This document shows positions 1 to 14,891 of a stretch of 64,000 nucleotides of DNA, piece after piece (the first letter of the stretch is position 1; every line of letters begins with the position of its first letter). This stretch comes from Sycon ciliatum (Eukaryota > Porifera > Calcarea > Leucosolenida > Sycettidae). Position numbers and translations under genes: made by a program. The notes beneath the pieces are model-generated. The model was not told the origin of the DNA and did not search any database. It was given only the letters and a program-made list of their open reading frames with translations. Location of the stretch: positions 47,370,490 through 47,434,489 of the forward strand of contig NC_088643.1 of assembly GCF_964019385.1 (NCBI RefSeq), written 5' to 3'.

Positions 1-288
1 CTGACTTCTCAGTACCTTGGTTAAAGTGGTGGACATCTGCCTATAATTTGAATATTGTTTGTCCTGTCAACAATTGTATACAGAGTCGTTAAGGTTCAAG
101 TTGTCCTGGCTGCTTCGTCTCTTGTGCACATATTGATCTTCGTTTTTAAAGTTCCAACACCAACACTGAAACATATTATTGATAAGGATCTTGAAGAAAC
201 AGACAGAACCAGTATCCATATCAAAATGCTTTCTTATATCATTCGTTATACGCCATTTTGTTTCCAATGCTAGTACTGCAATTCTTAC

Positions 289-528
289 CTTTTTGCTTCT
301 AGCTAGCTTGACTCTCGTGACCTCGCCGAACTGAGAGAAAAACTTCACCAGACCTCTCTCCACAAATGGCCGAGGTACATGTCCAACATATATAACGCCC
401 TTTTTCGTTTTCTACAGCAAGAAAGCAGAGAAATCTTCCTCAAAATATAACTCTACAACTTTCATCACACTGATCTGTCACCATACTTTGCCCGATGATG
501 CCTGCACTTTCTTCCCCTTCTTAGCCAT
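289..528 (-). CDS. NIFK: NIFK-like (MKI67 FHA-interacting) RRM protein, 5' two exons, partial
   Basis: Minus-strand gene entering from the right and leaving the window at base 1. Coding exon 1 is 528-487 (14 codons, start MAKKGKKV, donor GTATGG). Exon 2 is 411-289 (41 codons, donor GTAAGA). Both junctions are phase 0. Exon 2 holds the first half of an RRM: the RNP2-like strand GVIYVGHVP, then the helix and loop [18 protein letters not shown]. The pair 'YVxHxP' and 'FSQFGxVTRxxLxRSK' is the signature of NIFK, the nucleolar RRM protein that binds Ki-67 and acts in late 60S assembly. The RNP1 half (GYAFVEF in relatives) should be in an exon I cannot locate in bases 1-288, so it probably lies outside. 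The basic N-terminus is shorter than in human NIFK. The family call rests on about 40 residues. Confidence 0.72.
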
Positions 529-1036
529 AGTGATTACTGTCAATGAACACCTAAATCTGTTATGAAACTTGAGCAATTCCTAGTTGCTGACAACACCTTG
601 GTCGGTGCAAAACTGATCTCGAATCTCCAGCTGAAATCACGATCGTTGTTGTTTGGTTGCTTTTCGCTTTCAGATCTCATGCAACCAACACGATAATAAT
701 TTTTGCGACCATCAAAAGTCGCGATGCGCGATGCATCGATGTGAAGTCATGAATGACTCATACACTAGTCATGCATAGAGCCATACACGTACACACACGT
801 ACGATGACATGCACATTCGTCATGGCAACTCAAGATGGCACTCCAAATGAACAAGATTCCACGATTCCATTGTCCACTAAAAAATCCAAAACGCCACGAA
901 ATCTGATGTTCGTAGCTTTGTAGCTACTTGTACATGACATTATTGTAGTATTCTTGACCGGTTTTATTCCTTTCTATTTCTGCCGAGTATCAGCACTTCC
1001 GCAGGCCAAAAAACTTAGTTCGTAGAGATATTCACC
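529..1036. promoter_or_regulatory. Shared intergenic region between divergent NIFK-like and EBP2-like genes (candidate bidirectional promoter)
   Basis: Only 508 bp separate the two start codons, so both promoters must lie here or in 5' UTR sequence within it. Visible motif matches are a YY1-type CAAGATGGC at 831-839 and an ETS-type CACTTCCG at 994-1001, both common in TATA-less housekeeping promoters. No clear TATA box is seen close to either start. No transcription start site can be assigned. Confidence 0.5.
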
Positions 1037-4000
1037 ATGGATATTACTGTTATGAATTCAGATTCAGACTCAGATGCTTCGTCTGTGGATATGGAGGAGG
1101 TATGTGATTTTCTCAAGTTTCTATCTTTGTTACGAAATAGAATTCCATTTTATTCTTACCATAATTTTACTGGGGTATATACTACATGTACCAAGAGCAC
1201 TCTTGATACCACTGAGGATGTATCCCACATACCAAGGGTCCTATCGCAAACTCCCCGGGGGAAAATTAAGCACGATCTGGTGACAATGATAACGAATTTC
1301 TACCAACACAATAAAGCTTCATTTGTCATTTCTCCTCTCTTCCCTCTCTACATGTATATTTATCATTTGCCTGCATAGGAATGCACTGTTAACCTGTCTA
1401 CGGTGACCTCCCAAGTAAAGTAAAGAGTAAAGTAAAGCTCGCACATCCGCTTTACCACCGGCTTACAATTGTGTTGAGAAACACAACCAGCTTAGAGAAG
1501 TTTCGCTTGTGTCATGCCTGATTTTACCAGGGTGGAATATGCACCGCCTAACGGCGAGGGTGAGGTGGTAAGTCTCACGACCGATGCCCGACCAGGGTGG
1601 GGGGAGGACGAACCTCGTTAGCTGCATCTATGTTACCCTTACTCTAAGTAGTGAGTACCCAGTTGACCGTGGGTGTCGTCGCAGTTCATTGCATGTAAAG
1701 TGGTTCACACATGCATCACCGCATTTGTTAACACAGTACACGCTGCGTGCTGCCAGCGCAGATCTCAAACTCGGACCTTGTGATTCATAGGCAAGCCCAC
1801 AGCCACTGGGCCGAAGTGCTGGTGGACCTCGCAAAGGACCTTAAACATGTGGTCCCTGTGTAGAAGTGGTCTCCTTATCCAGGGAATAAAATCCCTCGTC
1901 CCTGGTTGCAGTGGTCCTTTGGAACAGGTGGTCGCCTCAACAGGTTTTACTGTACCAGTGTACCTCAAAGTGGTTGACCGGGGAATCTGCCTTCGGCTGG
2001 CTGTAGCTGAAATAGACGGAGGCATGTCGTTTTACGATAATTATTCTAGAAGCAAAAGGAAACTAGATTTTGATTGGATTCCGCTTCTGCTTGACTGGAC
2101 ATGTATTTTGAGAGTTGCGGAGGCTGTGTGTTTGGGTTTCAAGGTGTCTACAATAATGCTGTATGCTTTTATGCGCCTGTTGTTGTCTGCGTTGCGTATG
2201 TGCAGTATCAAGCTCTCCTTCAGGCACAAGGTGAAAAGGGCACGAAGACTGTGAAGAAGACCTTCTACAACAATGTGGTGGGTTGCGGATGACGGTGGAT
2301 CATGCTGGGGATAGAAGTGTAGGAAGATATCCGTTCCCTCTATTTTTTAGAATTCTGTGTTAGCTATCATTATCAGCAGGTATCCGAACTGCTATCAACG
2401 TTCTAAACTGTGTACAGTGTGTATATTGCTTATGAATATACACTCAAACGTCTCTTATCCGGACGCCTCAGATACGGGCACGTCTCTCCACCGGGCACCT
2501 TCAGCTTGGGTTCCTATGGCAAAATGCTTCGAATTTGGGGATTTGAACTTTTTTTCTTCGTACGCACAAGTGCTTATTTTGTCACTATCAACCAGTGTGA
2601 TCCACACGTTGTTTTCGATCGATCATTTTTGTATCCCTAACATGTGCAATGGGTGCCAAATAAACTTCTTCAACGAATGATATGATACATAGGAGATGAG
2701 TTATCCTGAGATACGGGCAGATCTGAGATACGGGCTGTGCCCGGTCCCAAGGTGCCCGGATAAGAGGCATCCGAGTGTACCTCGAAGTAATTGATATGTT
2801 GACGATATGATGGTGTCGGGTAGCCTAGTGGGGATTGAAACATTTCAGAGTGGCTCTTATTTTGGCACGGGGGCCAATTTCAGGAAATAAGAAATACGGC
2901 ACAGAGTTGCAGCATTGCTGACAAACAGCAGATGGAAAACGGGTGCGTAATAGTAACATGTAGAAGCGTCACTGGAGGGTCCAGGATCTGGTCACGGTTG
3001 GTTGGCTGCCAGTGCCTGCCTGCCCATCCTGCATGCACTGGGTGACTTGCGAGAGGTGAGAGCGATGCAAGTCCGATATACCGGTATCTCAAGAGCAGTT
3101 TGCCGATCTACTTAGGCAATTGTTTCATCATAAACAATGAAAAATAGAGTTTTCTTGTCAACATAACAGTTATACTCAATCGTTAGGATCGTGCAAGAAA
3201 CTGACCCAGTTTTGATCATTTGCCCTGGTCCTCCAGATTGCAGCACATGTCTGTCCAAAGGATGATCGCTTATGTCCTTGCAAACCGTGATCCCAATGTT
3301 TCGAGGCGGTCGCCCACTGCACAGCCTGCATCTACCTCTGAGTGTGCTGGAGCTTGGTGCCGAACATGGTGGTCGCAATGGTTGCTTCACAGACCCCGGT
3401 TGCTAGAGGAGCAATGGGGACGATATTTATAAATCAATACGGCGGTGGGTTAATTATAGGGATGAAGCGGTTCTGGTAAAGAACCGGTTTTGGTGCCGCC
3501 AGCTGAAAAGAATCTGTTACCCGTTTAGTCAAATTTCGAACCGAAACTGGAAAAAATCTTGTTCTCTTACACGTAGCTATCTACGCATTCAAGATTTATG
3601 AATGTCACGGCCGGTTCGTGCGATCTATGTTTGGCTACAGTGCTACCGAGTATGTAATGCATGCAGTGACTATACTGTGTAACATTACCAGTGAGTCTTC
3701 AGGCTGTGTAGTGCGCGCACTGTAAAGCTACAGTCAGTACGTGCACAGGCTGTAGTATAATTTATAATCGATAATTTACATGTTGTTGCAAAATCCTTCG
3801 AATGTAATGGCCTGAGTGTAGGCATGTATTTTTCACCTGCTCTCATGCTATAATTCGGTTGCACACAAGTTGATTTGCTCTTGCTTCTTACTCTGTTTGT
3901 CTGTACACTTCAGGAGGGCATGCAGGCTAAAATAATGACACTGGCCGAAAGCACTGGGGTGAGTACAATTGCTGTCCGACTGGCTGGCATACTACTGCAG

Positions 4001-7000
4001 CTGCTGCTGCTGCCATGTAGATTCATCAAGCTTTAACTGTCAATGGTCAATGAAATCTAATCCTCGACCAACCACTGCTTGTTTCCCAGATACTGACTGT
4101 GCTGCAAGACTTTTCTATAACAAATATTGGTTTACCGTGGCTTTTGATCAGGGTTTCACTTCCTGGCAGCTGTGCACAAAGAGAGAGAGAGAGAGAGAGA
4201 GTGAGAGAGAGAGAGAGAGTGAGTGAGAGAGAGAGGTTTTTTTTATTAAACTATTTTTTTTAAACTTTCCTTGGTCACGGGGCCGGGGGTCAGTTTAATC
4301 TTTCTCCTTTTCATTCCCTCAAACTGATGCATATTAGGCCATCATTTTTTTATAGCTATGTTTCGCGTCGTCCGCACGCATACGTTTTGATTTTTTCGGA
4401 AAAAAATAAAAAAATCTTACATGCACAGTGAGCGTACGATCGTGCGAGTCATCAGTGTGGACTGGTTGCATACAGCGAAACTGGGATTCAGAAATGGCCT
4501 CGAGGCCAGCGTTGGCAAATCGTTTGTTCGGCATCTTGGAGCAATATTCTATGAGCTAACATCAGACAGCCTCAAGCTGAGAGGATGCGTCGTTCCGGAG
4601 GTCTTTGCACCGCTGCTGAAGTCTGAGTACAATAATCCAACGAAGCATAGGCACCATGACCAATGGTTGCCTCCTCTGTCCAAAGTGAATATTTACTCAT
4701 GCTGATAACCCAGATGTTGTGCTTCGATGTACGATTTTTCTTTCGAATGTACACCATGCACGAGCTATTGTGCTATGTACAGTGCATACACCTCTGATGA
4801 TGAGCCTTTTTTATTATTTTGCCACTTTTTATTTTTTTCCACCTCTCACATATGATTCTGGAAGTTGAACTGACGCGAAACATAGATATAAAAAATGATG
4901 GCCTTAGTAAATGTTGCACGTTCTCTTCATAACAGTTACTGTCGTGGACATGGAAATCCAGTCGAATGACCGGGGCCGGCGCACTCAGTGCGTACAGAAT
5001 GTTGCATGCCATGCACATGTTGGTCCGATGTGACCAGCGCGCTGCAGCACATAAGTGAATGTGTGTACGGTATGCGTACTTACGGCTGCGTGACCGGCGC
5101 CCTGGGGCCGCTAGACGTGCGACCGGATTTCCATGTCCGCGACAGTATATTCGCTTGTTCTTTCTGGTGTTCACTATTGTGATGTTAACCCAACTATGGA
5201 TCATCACAAGAAAACATTCTCGGAAGTCCTTTGTGGACTTGCCTTGCCTTATGGTGTGTTCTAATAATGACTGTGCAGTTGATTCTATTCATCGCTTTGT
5301 CAAAATGCAGAGCATGGACCAAAGCATGTCGTGCACTGTTGAGAACGACAGAGACGAAGAATTCGATGCGCACGACGACTTCAAGAGAGAAGAAGCATTG
5401 TGAGTTTATGCCTGTGTCTTGATCTCGAGCCTCATGGTGCACGGCAAATCAAGGGGCATGCATGAAGGAGAGAGTGTCAACCAGCCATGCAGCAAGAAAA
5501 TAAATGAGAGAGAAGGAAACTTACTTGAGAGGGCCTTGTTTTGTTTGTTATTTACTTGCAAGATTGAACAGGCATGGCTGCCTTCCCACTTACTAGAGGC
5601 TAACCCCCAGCTCCTACGAAAGGTTTAATTATGATGGGTATTGGATTGTATGAAGCGAAGGAATACAAAATTGGAAATGAACCACCATAATTGCGCATGG
5701 GATGGGTGGGATTGAGTGCATTCGAAATATCCGGAAATTTTAGAACTTTTCATTTTTTCTCTCCCTCTGTTCTTGTTGAGCAGCATGCAGCAGGCAAAGG
5801 CTGCAGTCAAAGTGGTATTGCCACGATTGGCTGCCGCTGGTGTTTCAATCGAGCGTCCGTCTGACTATTTCGCCGAGATGGTCAAGAGCGATGAACATAT
5901 GAAGAAGGTATATGCTTCTCTCACTTTCTTTCTCTGAACATATTGATTGTGTGACCTGCTGGGTTTGTCAAACGACGTGGTGAATGAAATTGTTTCCTAC
6001 CAGGTTTGTCTCATGTATTAGCCAACAGCGAAGTGCACTGGGTCATTGCTCTGTCTGGTGTAAAGTTACTTACATTGTATGAACACAAGTTACATTATGA
6101 CCCGTCTGCGTTGAACTCCTTCTAGGGTGCAGCGCCGGCGCCCTTTATTGTGTGCACGCGCTTGCATGTTCATAGGAAGGCTAGCAATATTTGCGCTTGC
6201 CCCGTGACCAAATGCTCACAGGCTATGCAACAGAGCGACTCCCTCGCCGAGGGCCCAGAGTGCAACATCTTCTGTTAGCTAGTTTCCAGTACTTTGGGGT
6301 TCAGACTTCATGAGCACTTATTCCTTGCTTGAGTCCTTTTTTGCTGCATGAATTATTAGAATTTTATGTGAATCTGGTTTGTTCATGTCATGTGTGTTGC
6401 TTTTTTATTTGGACTAGATCAAAGCCAAACTTCTCAGTGAGGAGCAATCTTTAGAGCAGTCCGAGAAGGCTCGCAAGCAGCGTGAATTGAAGAAGTTTGG
6501 AAAGAAGGTAGGGCCGTGTGCTGGCTTCCACTCTGTGTATGTTTGGTGTGTAATGGTTGCCTGGCACTTGCCTGGGCATATTGCTACTTAAGTACATGTG
6601 CTTGGTGATGTTACTATTGTGTACATGCTCGGTGTATGTGCACATGTACATGTTAATGTAAGACTATCAGAATGAGTGCATGTGAAGTATGTAGCTAGCA
6701 GCAGCAGCAGCAGCAATGGTGATCCTGGCATGCCTCTACTCAACAGCGCTTCCGTATGTTATCGTGGGCGGTTGCACCCCATGCACTATTTGATCGAAAA
6801 CATGTAGTGTGTGGAAAGGAACTTTTTCAGTTCCTTTGCTGCTTTATAGCACTGTACGCTCGCTCATAGTGCTGTTGTTTGTATTCTTGTTTGTTTCCCG
6901 GTTCAGGTTCAACACGAAGTCTTAGAAAAGCGGAGAAAGGAGAAGCGCGATGCACTCGAATCAGTGAAGAAGATGAAAACACAAAAAATGTCTCGCGACG

Positions 7001-7056
7001 CCCGTGTAAGTCTTCATGCTGACTTATTTTTGTATGTATGCACACATGCGCACGCG

Positions 7057-7111
<55 letters not shown>

Positions 7112-8765
7112 GCATTTGCATATGCATATGCATATGCATATGCACATGTGCGAAGTGTGCATAACATACTGCATATGCATGCTTAGTGCTTAGTACTGCT
7201 TACAGTCTTGCAGCTATGCTTTTGTTTCTCCTACAAGTCCTTCCGTTTCCTTGGTATCCCATTTTACAACAACTCATCCCTGTGGCACTTGCAAATCAAA
7301 CACCTGAAGGTGGCATCGATTGACAGCGAAAGTACAACTAAATCTGGCTTGCCTACTTTCTCTGAACCTCTTGCGTTCTTTTCAGAATGCGAGCTTGGCC
7401 ATTTTTTTCTTCGCCGACCATTGTGGGTTTTCTCGCAGTAGTCTGGTGACTTTAATTGATTCTTCGTGAAATTCTTTGAAACTTCTAGACGCTTTTCATG
7501 GTTTCCCCTGACGATCAAGCTGATTTCGCGAACACGCTTCCACTTTGAGCAGTGGTGAGTTTGCTGAGAGCATCCACCTATTCGAATATGTACGTGTATG
7601 CACACCAAGAAAGAAGGTGATGATGCCCCTTCCATTACTTGGTGCTCCTTGCCTTTCTCCTCGGGGGGGGGGGGGGGAAAGCTCTGCAGCGTACAGACCA
7701 GCCACCTGGATACTTGTTTTTTTTTCTCTGAAGGGCAACACTGTACTAAAGGAGCTATTCTAAAATGTTTATAGTAAGAGTCCTCTCAAGCAGTGCCAGC
7801 GCGAAACAGGCAAACGCTTGAAGCACGAGCTTAACAAGGCCACCCTTGCCAGGGACTACGAACGATGGTTATGTGTGCTTTATGTGTAATGAGGTACCAT
7901 GATAATATGTAGTTTCTTCCCGGGACCTGTGCTGTAGCTGAGGTTGCGCTATGTGCGCCACTGTGCCTGTAACAGGGATTTCCTCACTTTGCCAAGTACT
8001 GCAGAACGGGCAGAGCGTAAGACGATCTTTCGCGACCAAACGTGGAAGCTGGACTGGTCTACAAGTCACAGCTCCCATTTTTCCTGACATTGTATAAAGG
8101 GACCGTCAAGGTCGAAGCATAGAATTATCACTTTCGGAAGAAAAAAAACACACTGAAACACTTCGGCACATCCTACGCTTCAAAATCTGCTTGAAGAAAC
8201 ACGGAGTACAAACTTTTGAAACCTAGAAGACGATGGTGTACAGCAGCTCATCACGATGACGGTGAATGAACGAACTACAAAACTTTGAAGTATTTGAAGT
8301 ATTGTGAAATCATGCACACACCAGTACAGTGTGTACATTGTATGTGGGGCGTTTCTCAAGAAAAGGGCCACAGTCCATGCTGCCGGTCTGACCGATTTTC
8401 ATGATTTAGCCTGTGATTCACGTAAAAAAATGGCAGTTGGTACCACCTGAAACATGCATCGCTGCACTTTGGAGGTTGGTTTACGCCACAACAATGGCCA
8501 CTGGTGACCTTGCATTGTCAGCAGAAATTTTCTGAATTCATTTTTTCCGTCCGTGTATTGTTTATTGCTGCAGGATGCAAAGTTTGGATTCGGCAAGCGA
8601 GATGCAGGGAAAAAGGGTGGCGGCCGAGGTGCAGGAAGAGGTGGCGGCCGAGGTGCTGGAAGAGGTGGCGGACGAGGTGCAGGAAGGGGCGGTGGGAGTG
8701 CCGGAAGAGGGAAAGGAAGGCCGCAGAAGAAGAGACCTGGCAAACGTAAGTTTAAAGAACTGTGA
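1037..8765 (+). CDS. EBNA1BP2: EBP2 / EBNA1BP2-like rRNA-processing protein with an RGG-type tail
   Basis: Proposed coding exons: 1037-1099, 3914-3958, 5311-5399, 5784-5907, 6418-6507, 6907-7005 and 8574-8765. Together they are 702 nt (233 residues) with matching phases. The core is unmistakable. The third exon ends DDFKREEA and joins MQQAKAAVKVVLPRL. RPSDYFAEMVKSDEHMKK follows, then a Lys/Arg/Glu helix (SEKARKQRELKKFGKK, VQHEVLEKRRKEKRDAL) and KFGFGKRD. This order matches EBP2, a nucleolar 60S assembly factor. The acidic SDSDSDASS start fits exon 1. Human EBP2 is about 306 residues, so the linker around 'LxWIERLDVT' and part of the region after the helix are missing here or lie in exons I did not find. 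The first two small exons and the 5311 acceptor are the weakest parts. The last exon carries four Gly/Arg repeats and ends KKRPGKRKFKEL. Confidence 0.82.
1410..1815 (-). repeat. Probable tRNA-derived SINE, antisense in EBP2 intron 1
   Basis: Read on the minus strand from about 1815, the head has an A-box-like GGCCCAGTGGCTGTGGGC and a B-box-like GGTCCGAGTTTGAGATC at tRNA-like spacing. The other end, about 1415-1436, is an AGTAAAGTAAAG simple-repeat tail. Head, body and tail fit a SINE of about 400 bp. The family and exact ends are not determined. Confidence 0.45.
2441..2777. mobile_element. TA-flanked MITE, copy 1 (CACTC...GAGTG family)
   Basis: The 337-bp element starts CACTCAAACGTCTCTTATCC and ends with the matching inverted sequence GGATAAGAGGCATCCGAGTG. 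It is flanked by TA on both sides. A second copy of the same sequence lies at 56814-57138. TA target duplications and short TIRs point to the Tc1/mariner/pogo superfamily. It is non-coding and sits in EBP2 intron 1. Between its end and exon 2 (3914) I see only AT-rich intron sequence with no recognisable gene. Confidence 0.75.
4182..4234. repeat. (GA)n microsatellite
   Basis: Interrupted GAGAGA run in the EBP2 intron after exon 2, with GTGA interruptions. Confidence 0.9.
4939..5145. mobile_element. 207-bp MITE with 26-bp TIRs and TA duplication
   Basis: The left end CTGTCGTGGACATGGAAATC is repeated inverted at the right end, ending CCATGTCCGCGACAG, with a TA on each flank. The ends diverge at about two positions over 26 bp. 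The element is non-coding and lies in the EBP2 intron upstream of the 5311 exon, so short reading frames here are not evidence for exons. Confidence 0.62.
7052..7147. repeat. (CG)n/(CA)n tract followed by (GCATAT)n
   Basis: A GCGC run passes into about 20 CA units and then four GCATAT units ending near 7147. The last block is self-complementary. It is intronic, between EBP2 exons at 7005 and 8574. Confidence 0.9.
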
Positions 8766-10112
8766 TTCACTATTGAAGCGGCGTGCCCGTTTTCATTCTC
8801 CCTTTTCTGCAGGTGTAGCTCCTAACCAACTCATTTCTTGTGTTGTGCATTTACGTCATGTACATGTAGCGATGACTCTACTTCGAAGTAGATACATGGC
8901 TTGATGTAAGCCACGTGACATGGCTCATGGGCAGCCATGCCTGCAAGGTCATCGGCATATCGAGTGTCCCAGTAACCACTGGTACCTAAATAGCTTGAGA
9001 AAGGCTCAAATGCATGCTTTAGTATATACTACTACATTGTAGTAGATGTTTGCGTGAAGAGTCCTGATGCGCTGCTCTCATTCCGTACTGTGCCTGCATC
9101 ACCCACCTCATTGAGCACTCCAGGTTTTGTGCGATTCGTTTGAGGTCCTGAGTTTAGGAGCATGCACTTGTGTTCTGTGTGAAAATCTAAGCCCATCATA
9201 AAGCCTGATTCATCTTTCGTTTTGCGTACGGGAAAAGTGTTGCAATCAGAGAGCAGTAAAATACCAGTATTTTGCTACTCCCTGGTTGTAGTGCATGTCG
9301 CGGTGAAGCAGTGGACTTGAGCTCAATCTGTTCAGGCCACCGCGTGACCCTCGTACGAAGCTTTTCCCATTCGCGAAATGAAGTGTGATGCTCCCCGCCG
9401 CAGTGATGATCAGGCAGTTGGCATATCAGTACGAGCGACTGTACCGTTGTACACTGATTTACTGTGTTGTGCAACTGTGGGTATTCGAACCGTACAAATA
9501 ACTTCGGTGTGGTTTGCTTCTACTTTACTTCTTCTTCTTGTTGTTGCGCAGGGTGATACCTCATGAGCTCGATGAACATCTCTCTTGGCCGGTTTTGCAC
9601 TGCTTCTCCGACCTATCTACTCGATACTCTAATGACCAAGAATATTGGAATTGTTATGTATGCCAATATTTTAGTCAACACTCCATGCTCCTTAGATGCT
9701 GCCCTTTCTATTCTACAACATGCCTTGCCACTGAACATTGGTCTGTTCGTGCTAGCGTGTGTGCTAGCGTGTGTGTTTGGGCTACTCAAACAGCAATTCA
9801 TCGCTCACCTTGATGCTTACAAAGCCTTTGCTTTAATGTTATGTAGTTTTTAATTCTACGCAATCGCTGTGTACGTCGAGTGGTCGCTGGAGCAGATTTG
9901 ATTGAGTTATAGTTTGTGGAAATCTGTGCTGATACCCTCCGAGGCATGTGCAGGTGGCACATCTACGCGAAGAAGAGTAGACAGTGTGTCGTTCTATTTG
10001 TTCTCGTCTCGTGACTCTGTCGGTAGTTGGGCTTCGTAACAACCGACTAGGGCATGCAACATGCAAACAAGGGAGCATGTGGGCAAGTAATGGTTTGTAA
10101 CTGGTGTTGTCC

Positions 10113-10156
10113 AGGGAGTCGTACTCGTACCCAAACCTTTAAGGGTACGACTCCCT
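10113..10156. repeat. GGGAGTCG palindrome
   Basis: CAGGGAGTCGTAC on the left pairs with GTACGACTCCCTG on the right, and an inner GTACCC...GGGTAC extends the stem. It belongs to the same arm family as the palindromes at 22863-22904, 26423-26457 and 37551-37577. No flanking duplication is evident. Confidence 0.65.
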
Positions 10157-10608
10157 GATGCTGTCACATGCCAGTGTGGCCGGTTGTTATGAAAATGAAC
10201 CCCCGGCCGGCGGCCAGCCGACCCATGATCTGTCGGTTTGTGCTGGTTGTGTTGAATCATACATACTTGAAATAGGAACTTTACAGAACGGTTGCGACTT
10301 CAGTAGTGAAGTTGATTGTTCCAACGAGGAACACACACTTCCTGCCGAACTTGACACTTGACTGACTCACAACGCGACTGCCATCCGGAGCACGCCGCAC
10401 CTTCCACTCGACAAACCTGCAAGAAAACGCCACTCCCTGCTCAATACACTCATTACACAGTGTCACCCCTCATCAGTTCAACGACAGTTGAGCTTGAGTT
10501 GGGCTGAGGAAGATGTACATGTGTGCGTGCCTGAAAAGCACCACATAATAAAAATATTATGTGACATATATTTTTATGCTCTCCGCTCCATCGTGCATCC
10601 AGTCCAGG

Positions 10609-10643
10609 CAAGAGTACATGAAAACGGTTTTCATGTACTCTTG
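10609..10643. mobile_element. 35-bp CAAGAGT hairpin element
   Basis: A near-perfect palindrome of CAAGAGTACATGAAAAC and its complement with essentially no loop. Exact 7-bp direct repeats GTCCAGG flank it at 10602-10608 and 10644-10650. Confidence 0.75.
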
Positions 10644-10650
10644 GTCCAGG

Positions 10651-10707
10651 CAAGAAAACCCCCCCCGGCCCCCCCCCCCCCCCCCCCCGGGTTTTCATGT
10701 ACTCTTG
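10651..10707. mobile_element. CAAGAGT hairpin element with a poly-C core
   Basis: It starts CAAGAAAACC, holds a long C-run, and ends GGTTTTCATGTACTCTTG. It shares the GTCCAGG repeat at 10644-10650 with its neighbour and has another copy at 10708-10714. The left arm is shortened by about eight bases. The two elements may be sequential insertions or one tandem duplication. Confidence 0.65.
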
Positions 10708-10770
10708 GTCCAGGCCAAACCATCACCATGATCACGCTTCGTTTCCAACGCAACAAACACCTGGTGAGAC

Positions 10771-10832
10771 CAAGAGTACATGAAAACCGGGTTTTTTTCA
10801 TGTACATGTATACAGTACTCTTGCCAGTCTTG
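10771..10832. mobile_element. 62-bp CAAGAGT hairpin element
   Basis: It opens CAAGAGTACATGAAAACC and returns through TTTTTTCATGTACATG to an ACTCTTG at 10817-10823, with a short extension ending in CAGTCTTG. Exact 7-bp repeats GTGAGAC flank it at 10764-10770 and 10833-10839. Confidence 0.65.
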
Positions 10833-11277
10833 GTGAGACTTGTCTTGTTAGTGACGTCATGATACATGAGTTTAAAAAAAAAAAATTCTTTCTTTGTTCA
10901 GCAAAAAGAGTGATGGCGGGAAAATCAAGCACACATACTGCAATATCACCATCACACACACATGTACACAATCTTCTGATCATTTCAGTCTCTTGTGAGA
11001 ACTGAGAGTTGGTTGCTCTCAGACTCAGAGCTTACAGTTGCACTACATTTTTTTATTGTTCCGTTCCTCTACCCAAATACCTGTCTTTCCAACGAAGAAC
11101 AACAGCCTCGATCATCGCTGAAATAGTGGCATAAAGAAGTTACGAACTCTTACTTGCATACTATGAGTGATCGCATTGCTGAAAATTCTCTGACCGAATA
11201 CGATATTCATTCTTACATTATCAGTGTAGGTTTCTGGAGATAGTTCTAATCCACCTCAAGTCTCAAGTCAGTTGGAA

Positions 11278-14191
<2,914 letters not shown>

Positions 14192-14891
14192 TGAGTATTG
14201 GCTCGTTGGCTTACACTCTCCCATCAGCCATACCATGTGCTACCGTCTCCCGTGGAAAGGCCTGCGCATGCCGAGACTAGCCTCTGCTGACTTGATGTCT
14301 TACTGTGCCTTTGCAGTAGCAACATACAGGGTTGATGTTGCTCCGCTCTGGCTTGGCATCTGTATTGCGTTATGCCCCAGGCTCCAATTTGCTTTGTTTC
14401 TGACACAGTCACGATGTCAGTCATAGCGCGCATGTACTTGTTTCATCTCGTATATACTTGTTGTACATTGTACTTGTAACTGGCCTATTTGACGTTGATT
14501 GCGGGCAATCAACTAAACTAGCTTGCTTCATAATTATTAGATTTCTTTTTAACGAAGCACGTTCCCATCTTATCTCTTTCCGTTTGACATCTCATTGCTT
14601 GTTTTATTAAATACGATGGTAGCGGTATGAGATCCACCGGCTTCATGCCTCGTCACCTTTAGGCTTTGTTTGCTTGTGACCTGTGAATTGACTTGTGTCT
14701 GAAGCTGCTGCTCATACTTTCCGAGTTTTCTCCTAAACAAACAAAAATCATACAACGCAGCTTGAATATAATGGTGATATGTACCATTGCCTTTTCAATC
14801 AATTCCATTAATGAAGACGTTATTGTGTAGAAAATCAGCTCTTTCACAGGGAGTCGTCAGATATTCGACTACTTTACCATGACAAATGCTA

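Larger units (their letters stand above)
8766..11277. other. Intergenic region between EBP2 and TIPIN
   Basis: No exon is convincing on either strand. It holds EBP2 3' sequence, a GGGAGTCG palindrome (10113-10156) and a cluster of three CAAGAGT hairpin elements (10609-10832). The TIPIN promoter should lie in the last few hundred bases. I saw no TATA box at a persuasive distance. Confidence 0.6.

Noticed and set aside
67..363. 98-residue minus-strand frame read through past the NIFK exon
   Set aside because: Residues after the GTAAGA donor at 288 lose all RRM similarity; only 411-289 is taken as exon.
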